Part shown: positions 44,652 to 53,257 of the stretch, in pieces
Numbering within the stretch: position 1 is the stretch's first letter
How the letters are laid out: every line of letters begins with the position of its first letter
Assembly: GCF_029892155.1 (NCBI RefSeq)
Contig: NZ_JARZAG010000011.1
Span: 186,001-250,000 of the forward strand
From: Kitasatospora sp. GAS204B
Lineage (GTDB): Bacteria; Actinomycetota; Actinomycetes; Streptomycetales; Streptomycetaceae
Direction: 5' to 3'
Length of the DNA: 64,000 nt
The notes under the pieces: generated by a model
The model's input: only the letters and a program-made list of their open reading frames with translations
The model's database searches: none
What the model was told of the DNA's origin: nothing
Made by a program: the position numbers and the translations under genes

Positions 44652-47537
44652 TCAGGCGAAGGCCCGGCAGTACGTCTCCCAGTCGGCGGCCGACAGCAGT
44701 TCGTCGAAAGCCGGGTCGCCCGGGCCGGCCGGCGATGGTCGGCCTGCGGCGCCGGAAACGGCGGCCGCCGACTGGCTCGAACCGCCGGGGAACGGGAATT
44801 CGTGCGCCACGTTGAGGGTCACGGACTTGGTGAAGGTCAGCAGGTGGACGCCGACCGTGAGACTTCCCTGCGCGACGATGGAGGTGCCGCCCACAGGGTA
44901 GGTGAGCCCCAGGTAGCAGTCGATCGAGATCCCGGCGATCCCCGGCACGTCCACCGCGCCGCCGACCCGCAGGTAGCCGCTGAACGTCAACTGCTTGGTG
45001 GTGTCGTCCAGGCCGAAGTAGAACCCGACCAGGGCATGGACGTTGGCGTTGACCACCTGCAGCAGGCTGACGGTGATGTTCGCGCCGGCCTCGACCTGGC
45101 CCTCGAGCGACCGGATGCCCGCGGTGTCGGCCTCCACCGCGAAGAAGCCGGTGCCGCCGAGCATGGCCACGGCGATCTGGAAGGGATGGTCCCGCTCGGA
45201 GAACGCCACCCGAACGGCGGTCGGCACCCCCGCGACGAGCGGCAGCGTGAGCCGGACGGAGAGCTGGACGTTCGCCACGCTGAAGATGCCGATCCCGAAC
45301 CCCGGCAGGCCCAGCACGTACGAGACGACCACGCGCTGCGGAGTGACCTGGATGTCGGGCAGGCCGTCGAACCCGTCGAGTGGCACCAGATCGGCCAGCG
45401 CGTTGAGAAACTGCAACTCGTCCTGCAGAGTCACCCGGACGCCCTGCGGGGTGAGGCTGGTCTTGCTGCCGGTCTCGGAGTGGAACGCCAGCGAGGCGAA
45501 GGAGATCTCGATCATCGGGAACCTGAGCGCGAAGCAGCTGAGGCTTCCGTCGACCGTCAGACTCGGCGGTCCCGGCACCACCGGCGGCAGCGGCGGCCCA
45601 CCGGGCAGCGGCGGCGGTGCGAGGGGCGAAAGCCGGCTGACGGCAACGGCCTTGAGCGCCAGGACGGACGTGCCCCCCTGATTGAGCACCAGAGGATCTG
45701 GGGAGGTCCTGAGCGTGGGCTGCCAGGTGAAGGTGACGGTGATCTGGTCGGAGCTCACGGTCTGCTGCATCGTCGGCGCCATCGAGGTGTCGATGATCTG
45801 CGTCAGGTCGATGCCGCTGCCGAGCAGCTGGCCCAGGCTCTGGAGGCCGGCCGTGGACAGCTGCGGACCGAGCGCCGCGGACAGCGCGGTCAGACCGGCC
45901 TGGGACGCCGCCAGGCCACCGGCGATGGTCGGCGGGAAGGGGAGCCCCGCCTGAGCCGCGAGGGTGGCGAAGACCTTCCCGGGCGTGCTGCTCGGATCCG
46001 TCAGGCCAAGCGTCACCAGGCCGAGCGGAGAGGTCGAGCCGAGCAGGTGGTCGACGGCGGGCACCTGGGCGACCGCCTGCGTGAGCAGCGGCAGGTACGG
46101 CGGCGGGCCGGCCGCGGCGGGCTGGGGGGTACCGGAGCGGGCCTCGACCGTGTCGAAGGTGATGCTGTCGACCGGCAACGTGGTGCCGCCGCTGCTGGCC
46201 GGGTCCTCCTGCGCGAGGGCCACTCGCTGCCGCCGCAGGGACACCGGCTTGTTGACCGGGACGTAGGCGTCGTGTGTCGCCTGATACGTGCTGCCGTCCG
46301 GGACGAACAGCAGCGGCAGGCTGAAGTCGACCGGCGAGCCGAGCCAGTCCCGGCCGACCACGTGGAACTGGTACGGCAGGCCCTTGACCTGGATCACCTC
46401 CGGTGTCGCCGGCAGTGGATCGGCCCAGACCGAGCGGGTGAGCAGGCGGACGCTGCGCAGCGGCATGGTCGGGCTGGGGGTCGGCAGCGACCCGTAGTCG
46501 ATGCTCGGCTCCAGCACCACGACCAGGTTCGGCCGCGTGAGCAGCATGTCCCCGCTGACGCCGTCCCGCGCCGTGCTCGGCTTGCGCTCGGTGACCGCCA
46601 CGGAGACCGCGCGCAGCCCGAGCGGGTAGAGCGTGCCGAGCCGGGTGGCCTGCGCGTACTGGTCGCGGCCTTGGGCGACGATCTGGTGCCACCAGACGAG
46701 CTGGATCGCGCCGACCGGAAAGTCCGACGGGCTCCAGGCACCCCGCAGGTCGGTCCAGGCGCCCAGCGCGGACAGCGTCAGCCCGGTGGCGCTCAGCGGC
46801 GGGGCCAGGTGGGCGGGCCCGCCCGGGGTGCGCGGGCTGAAGTCACCCGAGCCGAGGACGATCGCCTGCCGGGTCGGCGTGTCCAGTGGCCCGCCGGAAC
46901 CGTCCGCGACGCTGCCCGCCGGCAGGTCGACCGCCCAGACCGGCCGCAGCGCCGGAAGCGCGGTTTCGGTGACGCTCCCGTCCGGGCCCAGGGCGCCGAG
47001 CCGGGTGTGCCACAGCTCGGTGACGCCGGCCCGGGTGACCGGCGAGAGCGCGTGCGTCCAGCGGCCACTGGCATCCGGTGAGAGCAGCAGGCGGTACGGG
47101 AGTTCGATCGCCGTCTGCCAGTCCGCCGGTGGCGCCGGAGCCGGCTGACCGGCCGTCAGGTCTGGTGCTGCGGGCAGCGCGTTGGCCGGCAGGCTCGGCA
47201 CGAGGCTGCTCCAGTCCAGCAGGGCCGCCAGCGTGAACGGCACGGACTGGACGGCGTCGGGGAGTTGGAAGGCCAGTCGGCTCTCTCCCGCAAACACCGA
47301 GTTGAGCGGCAGCTCCGGCACGGACTGCGGCAGGCCGGTGACCGGATCCTCGGTGAAGGCCGGCTCGGCGAGGTGCTGCGGGGGCAACTTCACCACGATG
47401 TACGCGGGCTGCCCGCTGGTGATCCTGGTCAGCTGCGGCGGGGAGCCGTGTGACGTACTGAGTGTGAGGTTGTAGAACTCGAAGTCGAGCGCGAGCAGAT
47501 CATCGGCCCGGACCACCGAGGCACTGGAGTCGGGCAT
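44652..47537 (-). CDS. Giant protein of unknown function (961 aa)
   Basis: I do not recognise this family. The ATG at 47537 has GCGAGG upstream. There is no signal peptide. The N-terminal half is Pro-rich and beta-like. A proline stretch (LAPPPLPGGPPLPPVVPGPP) leads into a C-terminal domain of about 330 residues made of alternating hydrophobic strands (MIEISFASLAFHSETGSKTS, YVLGLPGFGIGIFSVANVQL, AVAMLGGTGFFAVEADTAG), suggesting one large beta sheet or barrel. It is the first of two cotranscribed giant genes. The 243-bp gap upstream holds its promoter and borders a ferritin-like gene remnant. Confidence 0.8.
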   Translation of the reverse strand: MPDSSASVVRADDLLALDFEFYNLTLSTSHGSPPQLTRITSGQPAYIVVKLPPQHLAEPAFTEDPVTGLPQSVPELPLNSVFAGESRLAFQLPDAVQSVPFTLAALLDWSSLVPSLPANALPAAPDLTAGQPAPAPPADWQTAIELPYRLLLSPDASGRWTHALSPVTRAGVTELWHTRLGALGPDGSVTETALPALRPVWAVDLPAGSVADGSGGPLDTPTRQAIVLGSGDFSPRTPGGPAHLAPPLSATGLTLSALGAWTDLRGAWSPSDFPVGAIQLVWWHQIVAQGRDQYAQATRLGTLYPLGLRAVSVAVTERKPSTARDGVSGDMLLTRPNLVVVLEPSIDYGSLPTPSPTMPLRSVRLLTRSVWADPLPATPEVIQVKGLPYQFHVVGRDWLGSPVDFSLPLLFVPDGSTYQATHDAYVPVNKPVSLRRQRVALAQEDPASSGGTTLPVDSITFDTVEARSGTPQPAAAGPPPYLPLLTQAVAQVPAVDHLLGSTSPLGLVTLGLTDPSSTPGKVFATLAAQAGLPFPPTIAGGLAASQAGLTALSAALGPQLSTAGLQSLGQLLGSGIDLTQIIDTSMAPTMQQTVSSDQITVTFTWQPTLRTSPDPLVLNQGGTSVLALKAVAVSRLSPLAPPPLPGGPPLPPVVPGPPSLTVDGSLSCFALRFPMIEISFASLAFHSETGSKTSLTPQGVRVTLQDELQFLNALADLVPLDGFDGLPDIQVTPQRVVVSYVLGLPGFGIGIFSVANVQLSVRLTLPLVAGVPTAVRVAFSERDHPFQIAVAMLGGTGFFAVEADTAGIRSLEGQVEAGANITVSLLQVVNANVHALVGFYFGLDDTTKQLTFSGYLRVGGAVDVPGIAGISIDCYLGLTYPVGGTSIVAQGSLTVGVHLLTFTKSVTLNVAHEFPFPGGSSQSAAAVSGAAGRPSPAGPGDPAFDELLSAADWETYCRAFA

Positions 47538-47780
47538 CTGACCTCGCCATCCGCAGCCCGGAAGAGACGTATCTGAACCTACCGGACGTTCACCGGCGCA
47601 CCCTGGAGACCATGCCCGGACCGCGTGGCGCAGCCGGCCCCGTCCCCTCGCCGGTCCGAGAACAACCCCGGCAGCTGTGCGATCGCAGCGCAGCGTCCGT
47701 ACCTCCCAGGGTGCGTGGGCGACCTGACCCGACAATCCGGCTGGGTGCACGCCGAGTTCCGACCGCCCGACATTCTGGCG

Positions 47781-48318
47781 CTACGACCGCGCACCGGCTT
47801 CCGCCCCGGCGCCGGGCGCCGGTCGGAACTGCGGGCCGTAGTTGCCGGTACCGTCGGGCAGCGGGATGTCCATCAGCTTGACGGCCGGCTCCTCCAGTTC
47901 GAGCATCGCGGCCACCGCGGCGTCCGCCGCGGATGCGTCTCCGGTCGCCCACGCACCCTGGAGGTCGCGGAGAACGCTCGTGTAGGTCTCGTCGAACTGC
48001 TGGAGCAGCCGCCGGACCTCGTCGGCCGAGGCGGGCCAGCCGCCTGCGGGGACGACACCCATCGGGCGGGCGTCCGGGAACGGGACGGCCTCGCCGCTGA
48101 ACTCCCAGGTCCCGTCGACCTGCCGCAGCCGGCGTTCGTGGTAGATCTCGCCGAACGCGTAGTAGTGCGCCGGCGCGTCCTGGGTGAACGGCGCATCGGG
48201 CGAGGCCGACGTCCCCTCGCCCTGCTCCCTGATGGTCTCGATCGACAGGAGGGCCCGGCCGGTGGTCGGCCGGGCCCCCGGGGCCTCGCAGAGGTTGGCG
48301 AAGCTATCAGGAGATCGG
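47781..48318 (-). pseudogene. Truncated ferritin-like (VioB-type) gene, C-terminal part
   Basis: The leftward frame reads DSFANLCEAPGARPTTGRAL, then LSIETIREQGEG, HYYAFGEIYHERRL, VPAGGWP, FDETYTSVLRDLQGAWATGD, and ends LMDIPLPDGTGNYGPQFR. This is the C-terminal half of ferritin-like proteins related to the VioB iminophenylpyruvate dimer synthase domain. The helices carrying the first iron ligands and any start codon are missing upstream, where the sequence turns into the ribosomal protein region. An in-frame GTG or ATG (47781-48062) could still give a short product. It is best read as a decayed gene that once preceded the two giant genes. Confidence 0.6.
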
Positions 48319-48429
48319 GCGGTGACCTGGCGTCGTCGCCGCAGACCGGGTGCGCGCCACCCGCGCGGATCAGTTCCCGGCAGAGCGGCCCACGCATACG
48401 GAAGCAGTTCCGCTCGGCTCTCGGCGGGG

Positions 48430-48699
48430 TCAGCTCGGGGTGCCGGGCTTCGAGCCGGTGAGGCCGTAGCGGCGCTGGAAGAGTTCGACGCGGCCGGCGG
48501 TGTCCAGGACGCGGGCGTTGCCGGTGTAGAAGGGGTGGCTGGCGGAGGAGATCTCGACGTCGATGACGGGGTAGGTGTTGCCGTCCTCCCATTCGACGGT
48601 CTTGTCGCTGGTGGCGGTGGAGCGTGAGAGGAAGCTGAGGCCGCCGACCTTGTCGCGGAAGACGACGGGGCGGTACTCGGGGTGGATACCGGGCTTCAT
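48430..48699 (-). CDS. rpmE2: 50S ribosomal protein bL31, type B (zinc-free)
   Basis: This 89-aa protein (MKPGIHPEYRPVVFRDK, HPFYTGNARVLDTAGRVELF) lacks the CxxC zinc site of the standard bL31. Such versions replace the zinc form when zinc is scarce. The ATG at 48699 follows GGAGGAACCC. It is the second gene of a leftward pair with bL33, facing away from a Zur-type operator. Confidence 0.93.
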   Translation of the reverse strand: MKPGIHPEYRPVVFRDKVGGLSFLSRSTATSDKTVEWEDGNTYPVIDVEISSASHPFYTGNARVLDTAGRVELFQRRYGLTGSKPGTPS

Positions 48700-48745
48700 G
48701 GGGTTCCTCCTGGAGGGGGTTCGGGGTCTGCGGCGGGGTTCGGGG

Positions 48746-48910
48746 TCAGCGCTCTTCGCGGAAGAGGACGTGCTTGCGGGCGACGGGGTCGTACTTGCGC
48801 AGGACCAGCCGGTCGGGGTCGGTGCGGCGGTTCTTGCGGGTGACGTAGGTGTAGCCGGTCCCTTCGGCGGAGCCCAGCTTGATGATCGGGCGCAGTTCGT
48901 TGCGGGCCAT
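48746..48910 (-). CDS. rpmG: 50S ribosomal protein bL33 (zinc-free)
   Basis: This 54-aa protein (MARNELRPIIKLGSAEG, TYVTRKNRRTDPDRL, KYDPVARKHVLFREER) has Thr/Arg and Asp/Lys positions where zinc-binding CxxC pairs would be. Start ATG at 48910. It precedes rpmE2 with a 46-bp gap and lies about 50 bp from the putative Zur box, so zinc starvation should induce both. Confidence 0.92.
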   Translation of the reverse strand: MARNELRPIIKLGSAEGTGYTYVTRKNRRTDPDRLVLRKYDPVARKHVLFREER

Positions 48911-48958
48911 GGGGGTCCTTCCAGGCGCGTCGTGGCGGCGTGCACCAGACTCTAGCGT

Positions 48959-48978
48959 AATGGTTTTCGTTTTCATCT
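48959..48978. promoter_or_regulatory. Zur box
   Basis: AATGGTTTTCGTTTTCATCT closely resembles the actinomycete Zur operator (TGAAAATGATTTTCA-type palindrome, here with G in place of A at the centre). It sits between two divergent sets of zinc-free ribosomal protein genes and would repress both when zinc is plentiful. Confidence 0.75.
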
Positions 48979-49071
48979 GGTGTACTGTCGCTCCAACGTT
49001 CGCGGCGGCGGCGCGCATTCCCGTGTGCTGGCCCGCCTGCCGCCGCCCTGCTCCTGTGATTCGGAGTCGTC

Positions 49072-49119
49072 ATGTCCGCCCACTGCCAGTTCACCGGTCG
49101 CCAGCCCGGCAAGGAAACC
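49072..49119 (+). pseudogene. rpmB: bL28 N-terminal remnant, in frame with bS18
   Basis: MSAHCQFTGRQPG is the start of the zinc-free bL28 protein (usually MSAHCQLTGRQPGFG...). After 13 codons the sequence passes through KET into the bS18 gene in the same frame. The remaining 60 or so residues of bL28 are missing. A proper ribosome binding site (CGGAG) still precedes the ATG, so a 103-aa fused protein could be made. Confidence 0.75.
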
Positions 49120-49383
49120 GTGACCAAGATCGCCCCCGCCCGCCGGGACCGCAAGCCGCGCCCCAACCCGCTGCACGAAGCCCGCATCACCTACATCGAC
49201 TACAAGGACACCAACCTGCTGCGGAAGTTCGTCTCCGACCGAGGCAAGATCCGCAGCCGCCGCGTCACCCGCCTCACCGCACAGCAGCAGCGCCAGATGG
49301 CCCGCGCCATCAAGAACGCCCGAGAGATGGCCCTGCTGCCGTACGTCTCCGGCGCTCCGGCTGCCGCGAGGGCCGGACGGTGA
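49120..49383 (+). CDS. rpsR2: 30S ribosomal protein bS18, zinc-free paralogue
   Basis: This 87-aa protein (MTKIAPARRDRKPRPNPLHE, ITYIDYKDTNLLRKFVSDRG, KIRSRRVTRLTAQQQRQMAR, AIKNAREMALLP) has no cysteine, fitting the zinc-free type. The GTG at 49120 with AAGGAAACC upstream is the usual bS18 start; reading from the ATG at 49072 instead adds a 16-residue bL28-like leader. It is Zur-controlled by position and overlaps the metallochaperone gene by 4 nt. Confidence 0.88.
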   Translation: MTKIAPARRDRKPRPNPLHEARITYIDYKDTNLLRKFVSDRGKIRSRRVTRLTAQQQRQMARAIKNAREMALLPYVSGAPAAARAGR

Positions 49384-50627
49384 GCGGGCGGCTGCCGGTC
49401 ACCGTGCTGTCCGGGTTCCTCGGCGCGGGCAAGACCACCCTGCTCAACCACCTGCTGAACAACCGCGACGGCCTGCGGGTCGCGGTGATCGTCAACGACA
49501 TGAGCGAGATCAACATCGACGCGGCGCTGGTCCGCGACGGCGGGGGAGCGCTCTCCCGGACCGAGGAGCGCCTGGTCGAGATGACCAACGGCTGCATCTG
49601 CTGCACGCTGCGCGACGACCTGCTGGAGGAGGTCGACCGCCTCGCCCGGGCCGGCCGCTTCGACTACCTGCTGATCGAGTCCAGCGGCATCTCCGAGCCG
49701 ATGCCCGTGGCGGCCACCTTCGTCTTCGCCCGCGATGACGGCGCCACGCTCGGCGACCTCGCCCGCCTGGACACCATGGTCACCGTGGTGGACGCGGCCA
49801 ACTTCCTGCCCGAGCTGCGCGGCGGCGACGAGCTGACGGCCCGCGGGCTCGACCAGTACGAGGACGACGAACGCACCGTCAGCGACCTGTTGATGGACCA
49901 GGTCGAGTTCGCCGACGTCCTGGTGCTGAACAAGACCGACCTCGTCACCGTCGAGGAGGCCGACCGCCTGGCCGCCGCGCTCAGCCGCCTCAACCCCACC
50001 GCCCGGATCATCCGCGCGACCGCCGGCCGGGTCCCGCCCGCCGAACTGCTCGGCACCGGACGCTTCGACCTGACGAAGGCCCAGGAAGCCCCGGGCTGGG
50101 TGGCCGAACTCAACGGCGACCACGTCCCGGAGACGGAGGAGTACGGCATCAGCAGCCTGGTCTTCCGCGCCGAACGCCCCTTTCACCCCGGCCGCCTCTG
50201 GGAGTTGGTGAGCCGCCGGCTCGACGCGGGGGAGTTCGGCACCGTGCTGCGCTCCAAGGGCTTCTTCTGGCTGGCCTCGAGGCCAGCCGTCACCGGACTC
50301 TGGTCCCAGGCCGGTTCGGTCGCCCGCTTCGAACCCTCCGGCATGCGCTCCACCCTGACCGAACGGACCGGCCTGGGCGGCCTGACCGACGGCACGGCAT
50401 TGAGCGGTCTCGGCGACGAGCCGGTCCAGAACGGCCAGGAACTGGTCTTCATCGGCACCGGCCTGCGCAAGGACGAGCTGACCGTCGCGCTCACCGAGTG
50501 CCTGCTGGACGGCGCCGAGCACGCGGCCGGGCCGCGCGCCTGGACGGCGTTCGAGGACCCGTTCCCGGCCTGGGACGAATACGCGATCCAGGACGACCAC
50601 GACCACGAGCACGCCGCCCTGACGTAG
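49380..50627 (+). CDS. COG0523-family GTP-dependent metallochaperone (CobW/ZNG1-like)
   Basis: This 415-aa GTPase has Walker A GFLGAGKTT, the metal-binding CICC motif in GCICCTLRDDL, Walker B-like IESSGISEP, NKTD specificity motif, and a C-terminal CobW_C domain ending in a His-rich tail (DDHDHEH). The GTG at 49380 overlaps the bS18 stop. Placement in a Zur-controlled unit argues for zinc allocation to client proteins under shortage and not for cobalamin synthesis. Confidence 0.92.
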   Translation: MSGRLPVTVLSGFLGAGKTTLLNHLLNNRDGLRVAVIVNDMSEINIDAALVRDGGGALSRTEERLVEMTNGCICCTLRDDLLEEVDRLARAGRFDYLLIESSGISEPMPVAATFVFARDDGATLGDLARLDTMVTVVDAANFLPELRGGDELTARGLDQYEDDERTVSDLLMDQVEFADVLVLNKTDLVTVEEADRLAAALSRLNPTARIIRATAGRVPPAELLGTGRFDLTKAQEAPGWVAELNGDHVPETEEYGISSLVFRAERPFHPGRLWELVSRRLDAGEFGTVLRSKGFFWLASRPAVTGLWSQAGSVARFEPSGMRSTLTERTGLGGLTDGTALSGLGDEPVQNGQELVFIGTGLRKDELTVALTECLLDGAEHAAGPRAWTAFEDPFPAWDEYAIQDDHDHEHAALT

Positions 50628-50852
50628 TCACCACCGCCCGCGGAGCATCGGCTCCCACGAAACAATTCCCCAGGGGGCCGCATCGCAGCACGAGGCTCTG
50701 GCGGCGGCGTGCAGCCGGGTCTACCGGCTTCCCGGCGCGGGGTGATCGCGCGTCCACTTGTGCAGCGGCGGGGCTTTGCATCGGCAGGCGTCGTGTGATC
50801 CGCTGATGCTCCGAGCTGCCCGCGTGGGCGATTCCGACGAGGGGAGTGGCCC

Positions 50853-52238
50853 ATGGCGGGCTTCGGCTGGAAGCTGCACGGTGACGGAAAGAGCCCCGCG
50901 CCTGGCGCAGTGGTCAAGCCGGACGAGCGGCTGAGCTGGGGGCGCACGGTCGGGCTCGGCGCTCAGCACGTGGTGGCGATGTTCGGTGCGACCTTCGTGG
51001 CACCGGTCCTGATGGGACTCGATCCCAACCTGGCCGTGATGGTCTCCGGCGTCGCGACCATCTTCTTCCTGCTGGTCACCGGCGGGCGCATCCCCAGCTA
51101 CCTCGGCAGCAGCCTCTCCTTCGTCGGCGTGGCCGCAGTGATCAAGGCCCAGGGGGGTGACGCCGCGACGCTGACGGGCGCCATGCTGGTGGTCGGGGCG
51201 GTGCTCGCGGCCTGCGGCGCGGCGGTCAAGGCGGCGGGCGCCCGGGTGATCCACGTTGTGCTGCCGCCGGTCGTGACCGGCGCCGTGGTGATGCTGATCG
51301 GCTTCAACCTGGCACCGGTCACCGCCGGGACGTACTGGCCGCAGGACCAGTGGACCGCACTGCTCACCATGCTGTTCACCGGCCTCGCCCTGGTGGTGCT
51401 GCGCGGCTTCTGGTCGCGGATCGCGATCTTCCTGGGCCTGGTCTTCGGGTACACGATCTCCTGGGTCTTCGACCGGATCTTCGGGAGGATCCACGCCGCC
51501 AACGGGGCCGGAGCGGTGACGGATCACTGGCGGCTCGACCTCTCCGGCGTGGACAAGGCCCAGTGGCTCGGCCTGCCCACTCTGCACGCCCCGAGCTTCT
51601 CCGCCTCCGCCGTGCTGGTGGCCCTGCCCGTCGTGGTCGCACTGATCGCCGAGAACGCCGGACACGTCAAGGCCGTGGGCGAGATGACGGGTGACCCACT
51701 GGACGACCGGATGGGCGCGGCGATCATGGCGGACGGCGCCGCCACCATGATCTCCACCAGCGTCGGCGGCCCGGCCACCACCACCTACGCCGAGAACATC
51801 GGTGTGATGGCCGCGACCCGGGTCTACTCCACCGCCGCGTACTGGTGCGCCGCCGGCTTCGCGATCCTCTTCGGCCTCTGCCCGAAGTTCGGCGCGGTGA
51901 TCGCCGCGATCCCTGGCGGTGTGCTCGGCGGCATCACCGTCGTCCTGTACGGCATGATCGGCCTGCTCGGCGCCCAGATCTGGGTGCACAACCGGGTGGA
52001 CCTGACCAACCCGCTCCATCTCGTCCCAGTGGCGTCCGGTGTCATCATCGGCATCGGCAACGTGTCCCTGAAGTTCTCCGACACCTTCTCACTCAGCGGC
52101 ATCGCCCTGGGCACCTTGGTCGTCCTGATCGGCTACCACGTGCTGCGCCTGATGGCCCCGGCCCATATGAGACAGCAGCAGTCCCCGCTGCTGGACGAGG
52201 GGACCAGCGAGTACGACGGCGGCACCTCGGACTGCTGA
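50853..52238 (+). CDS. Uracil-xanthine permease (NCS2 family)
   Basis: This 461-aa transporter has about 14 hydrophobic helices, the start LGAQHVVAMFGATFVAPVLMGLD, and the NCS2 signature region IAENAGHVKAVGEMTG with the substrate-binding Glu. UraA/PyrP-type length and motifs favour uracil. ATG at 50853 with GAGGGGAG upstream. The 225-bp gap before it has no obvious regulatory fold. It is monocistronic. Confidence 0.9.
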   Translation: MAGFGWKLHGDGKSPAPGAVVKPDERLSWGRTVGLGAQHVVAMFGATFVAPVLMGLDPNLAVMVSGVATIFFLLVTGGRIPSYLGSSLSFVGVAAVIKAQGGDAATLTGAMLVVGAVLAACGAAVKAAGARVIHVVLPPVVTGAVVMLIGFNLAPVTAGTYWPQDQWTALLTMLFTGLALVVLRGFWSRIAIFLGLVFGYTISWVFDRIFGRIHAANGAGAVTDHWRLDLSGVDKAQWLGLPTLHAPSFSASAVLVALPVVVALIAENAGHVKAVGEMTGDPLDDRMGAAIMADGAATMISTSVGGPATTTYAENIGVMAATRVYSTAAYWCAAGFAILFGLCPKFGAVIAAIPGGVLGGITVVLYGMIGLLGAQIWVHNRVDLTNPLHLVPVASGVIIGIGNVSLKFSDTFSLSGIALGTLVVLIGYHVLRLMAPAHMRQQQSPLLDEGTSEYDGGTSDC

Positions 52239-52362
52239 CTCCAAAGAGGCAGGACCACGGGGAGCAGCCGTCCGCCTCGTCACGTGCGCGCGAGCTGACG
52301 GCAAACAGTACGAAGGGAGCCTCCCCCCGCTCCGCACTGTCAGTGAGGCTCCACACCACCTA

Positions 52363-52412
52363 GGGCCTCTCTTACGGATCTTGCCGGGCGCCAAGATCCG
52401 TAAGAGAGGCCC
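52363..52412. repeat. Perfect 21-bp inverted repeat, MITE-like or bidirectional terminator
   Basis: GGGCCTCTCTTACGGATCTTG at 52363-52383 is followed after 8 nt by its exact complement at 52392-52412. The arm begins GGGCC and contains GGATCTTG, resembling the terminal repeats of actinomycete IS elements; CTA precedes and TGG follows. It may be two fused IS ends (a minimal MITE) or may work as a terminator for the permease gene. Confidence 0.7.
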
Positions 52413-52519
52413 TGGGCCAGCGCCGCCGACGCGCCGAGCGGGCCGGGCTGGAGTTGGATGGACCCCGCAGATACTGGTCTGACCGGCGGGCGCCGGTCCG
52501 GCTGAGGGAGCGTCAGAAC

Positions 52520-53128
52520 ATGCCTGAACCGTCGCACTCACCCGAATCACCTGAACCGTCCGAACCGCCCGAACCGTCCGAGGCGCCTGAACGCGCCCAC
52601 CCGGCCGTCGATCCGACGCTGCACGGCGCCCGGGTGGTGCTGCGCCCGGCCACCGCCGCCGACATCCCGGCGCTGGCCGAGATCCGCCGTACCCCCGAGG
52701 TGTACCAGCGCTGGCGCGGTGGTGCGGACCTGGCGGCGGCGGTCGCCGAGGACTTCGCGGAGCCCGGCAACCACTCGCTGGCCATCGTCCACCAGGGCAC
52801 GGTGGTCGGGGCGATCCAGTGGTCGCAGGAGTCCGAGCCGGAGTACCGGCACGCGAGCATCGACATCTACCTCGACCCGCTGCTGCACGGCCAGGGTCTG
52901 GGTACCGACGCCGTGCGGACGCTGGCCCGCCACCTGGTCACCGCGCTGGGGCACCACCGGCTGGTGATCGACCCGGCCGCCGACAACGCGGCCGCGATCC
53001 GCTGCTACGCCAAGGTCGGGTTCCGGCCGGTGGGCGTGATGCGCCGCTACGAGCTTGGTGCGGACGGCAGTTGGCACGACGGGCTGCTGATGGATCTGCT
53101 CGCCGAGGAGCTGACCGCGAGCGGTTGA
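52520..53128 (+). CDS. GNAT acetyltransferase, aminoglycoside 6'-N-acetyltransferase-like
   Basis: This 202-aa protein has a low-complexity Pro/Glu/Ser leader (residues 1-35, coded by small repeats) and then a GNAT domain: VVLRPATAADIPALAEIRRT, acetyl-CoA loop LHGQGLGTDAVRTLARHL, and NAAAIRCYAKVGFRPVGV. The arrangement is like AAC(6')-Ib-type and ribosomal-protein acetyltransferases. ATG at 52520 behind GAGGGAGC. The substrate is unknown; resistance should not be assumed. Confidence 0.85.
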   Translation: MPEPSHSPESPEPSEPPEPSEAPERAHPAVDPTLHGARVVLRPATAADIPALAEIRRTPEVYQRWRGGADLAAAVAEDFAEPGNHSLAIVHQGTVVGAIQWSQESEPEYRHASIDIYLDPLLHGQGLGTDAVRTLARHLVTALGHHRLVIDPAADNAAAIRCYAKVGFRPVGVMRRYELGADGSWHDGLLMDLLAEELTASG

Positions 53129-53257
53129 TCGGCGGCCGGCGGGACGGAGGATTCGGCCCGACCCACCCGGCGCCTGCCGAGCGTGCGGGGGCTACTCTGC
53201 ACCACCAAGGCCAACCGGGGTACCGGATTGGCAGCGATCAACCATGGGGGTGGAAGA

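Noticed and set aside
39335..48318. Prophage or contractile injection system
   Set aside because: Apart from the lysozyme-like protein there is no sheath, tube, baseplate, terminase, integrase or AAA ATPase gene.
52520..53128. Aminoglycoside resistance gene
   Set aside because: The GNAT fold is clear, but substrate residues cannot be judged by eye and the family also includes ribosomal-protein and other acetyltransferases.
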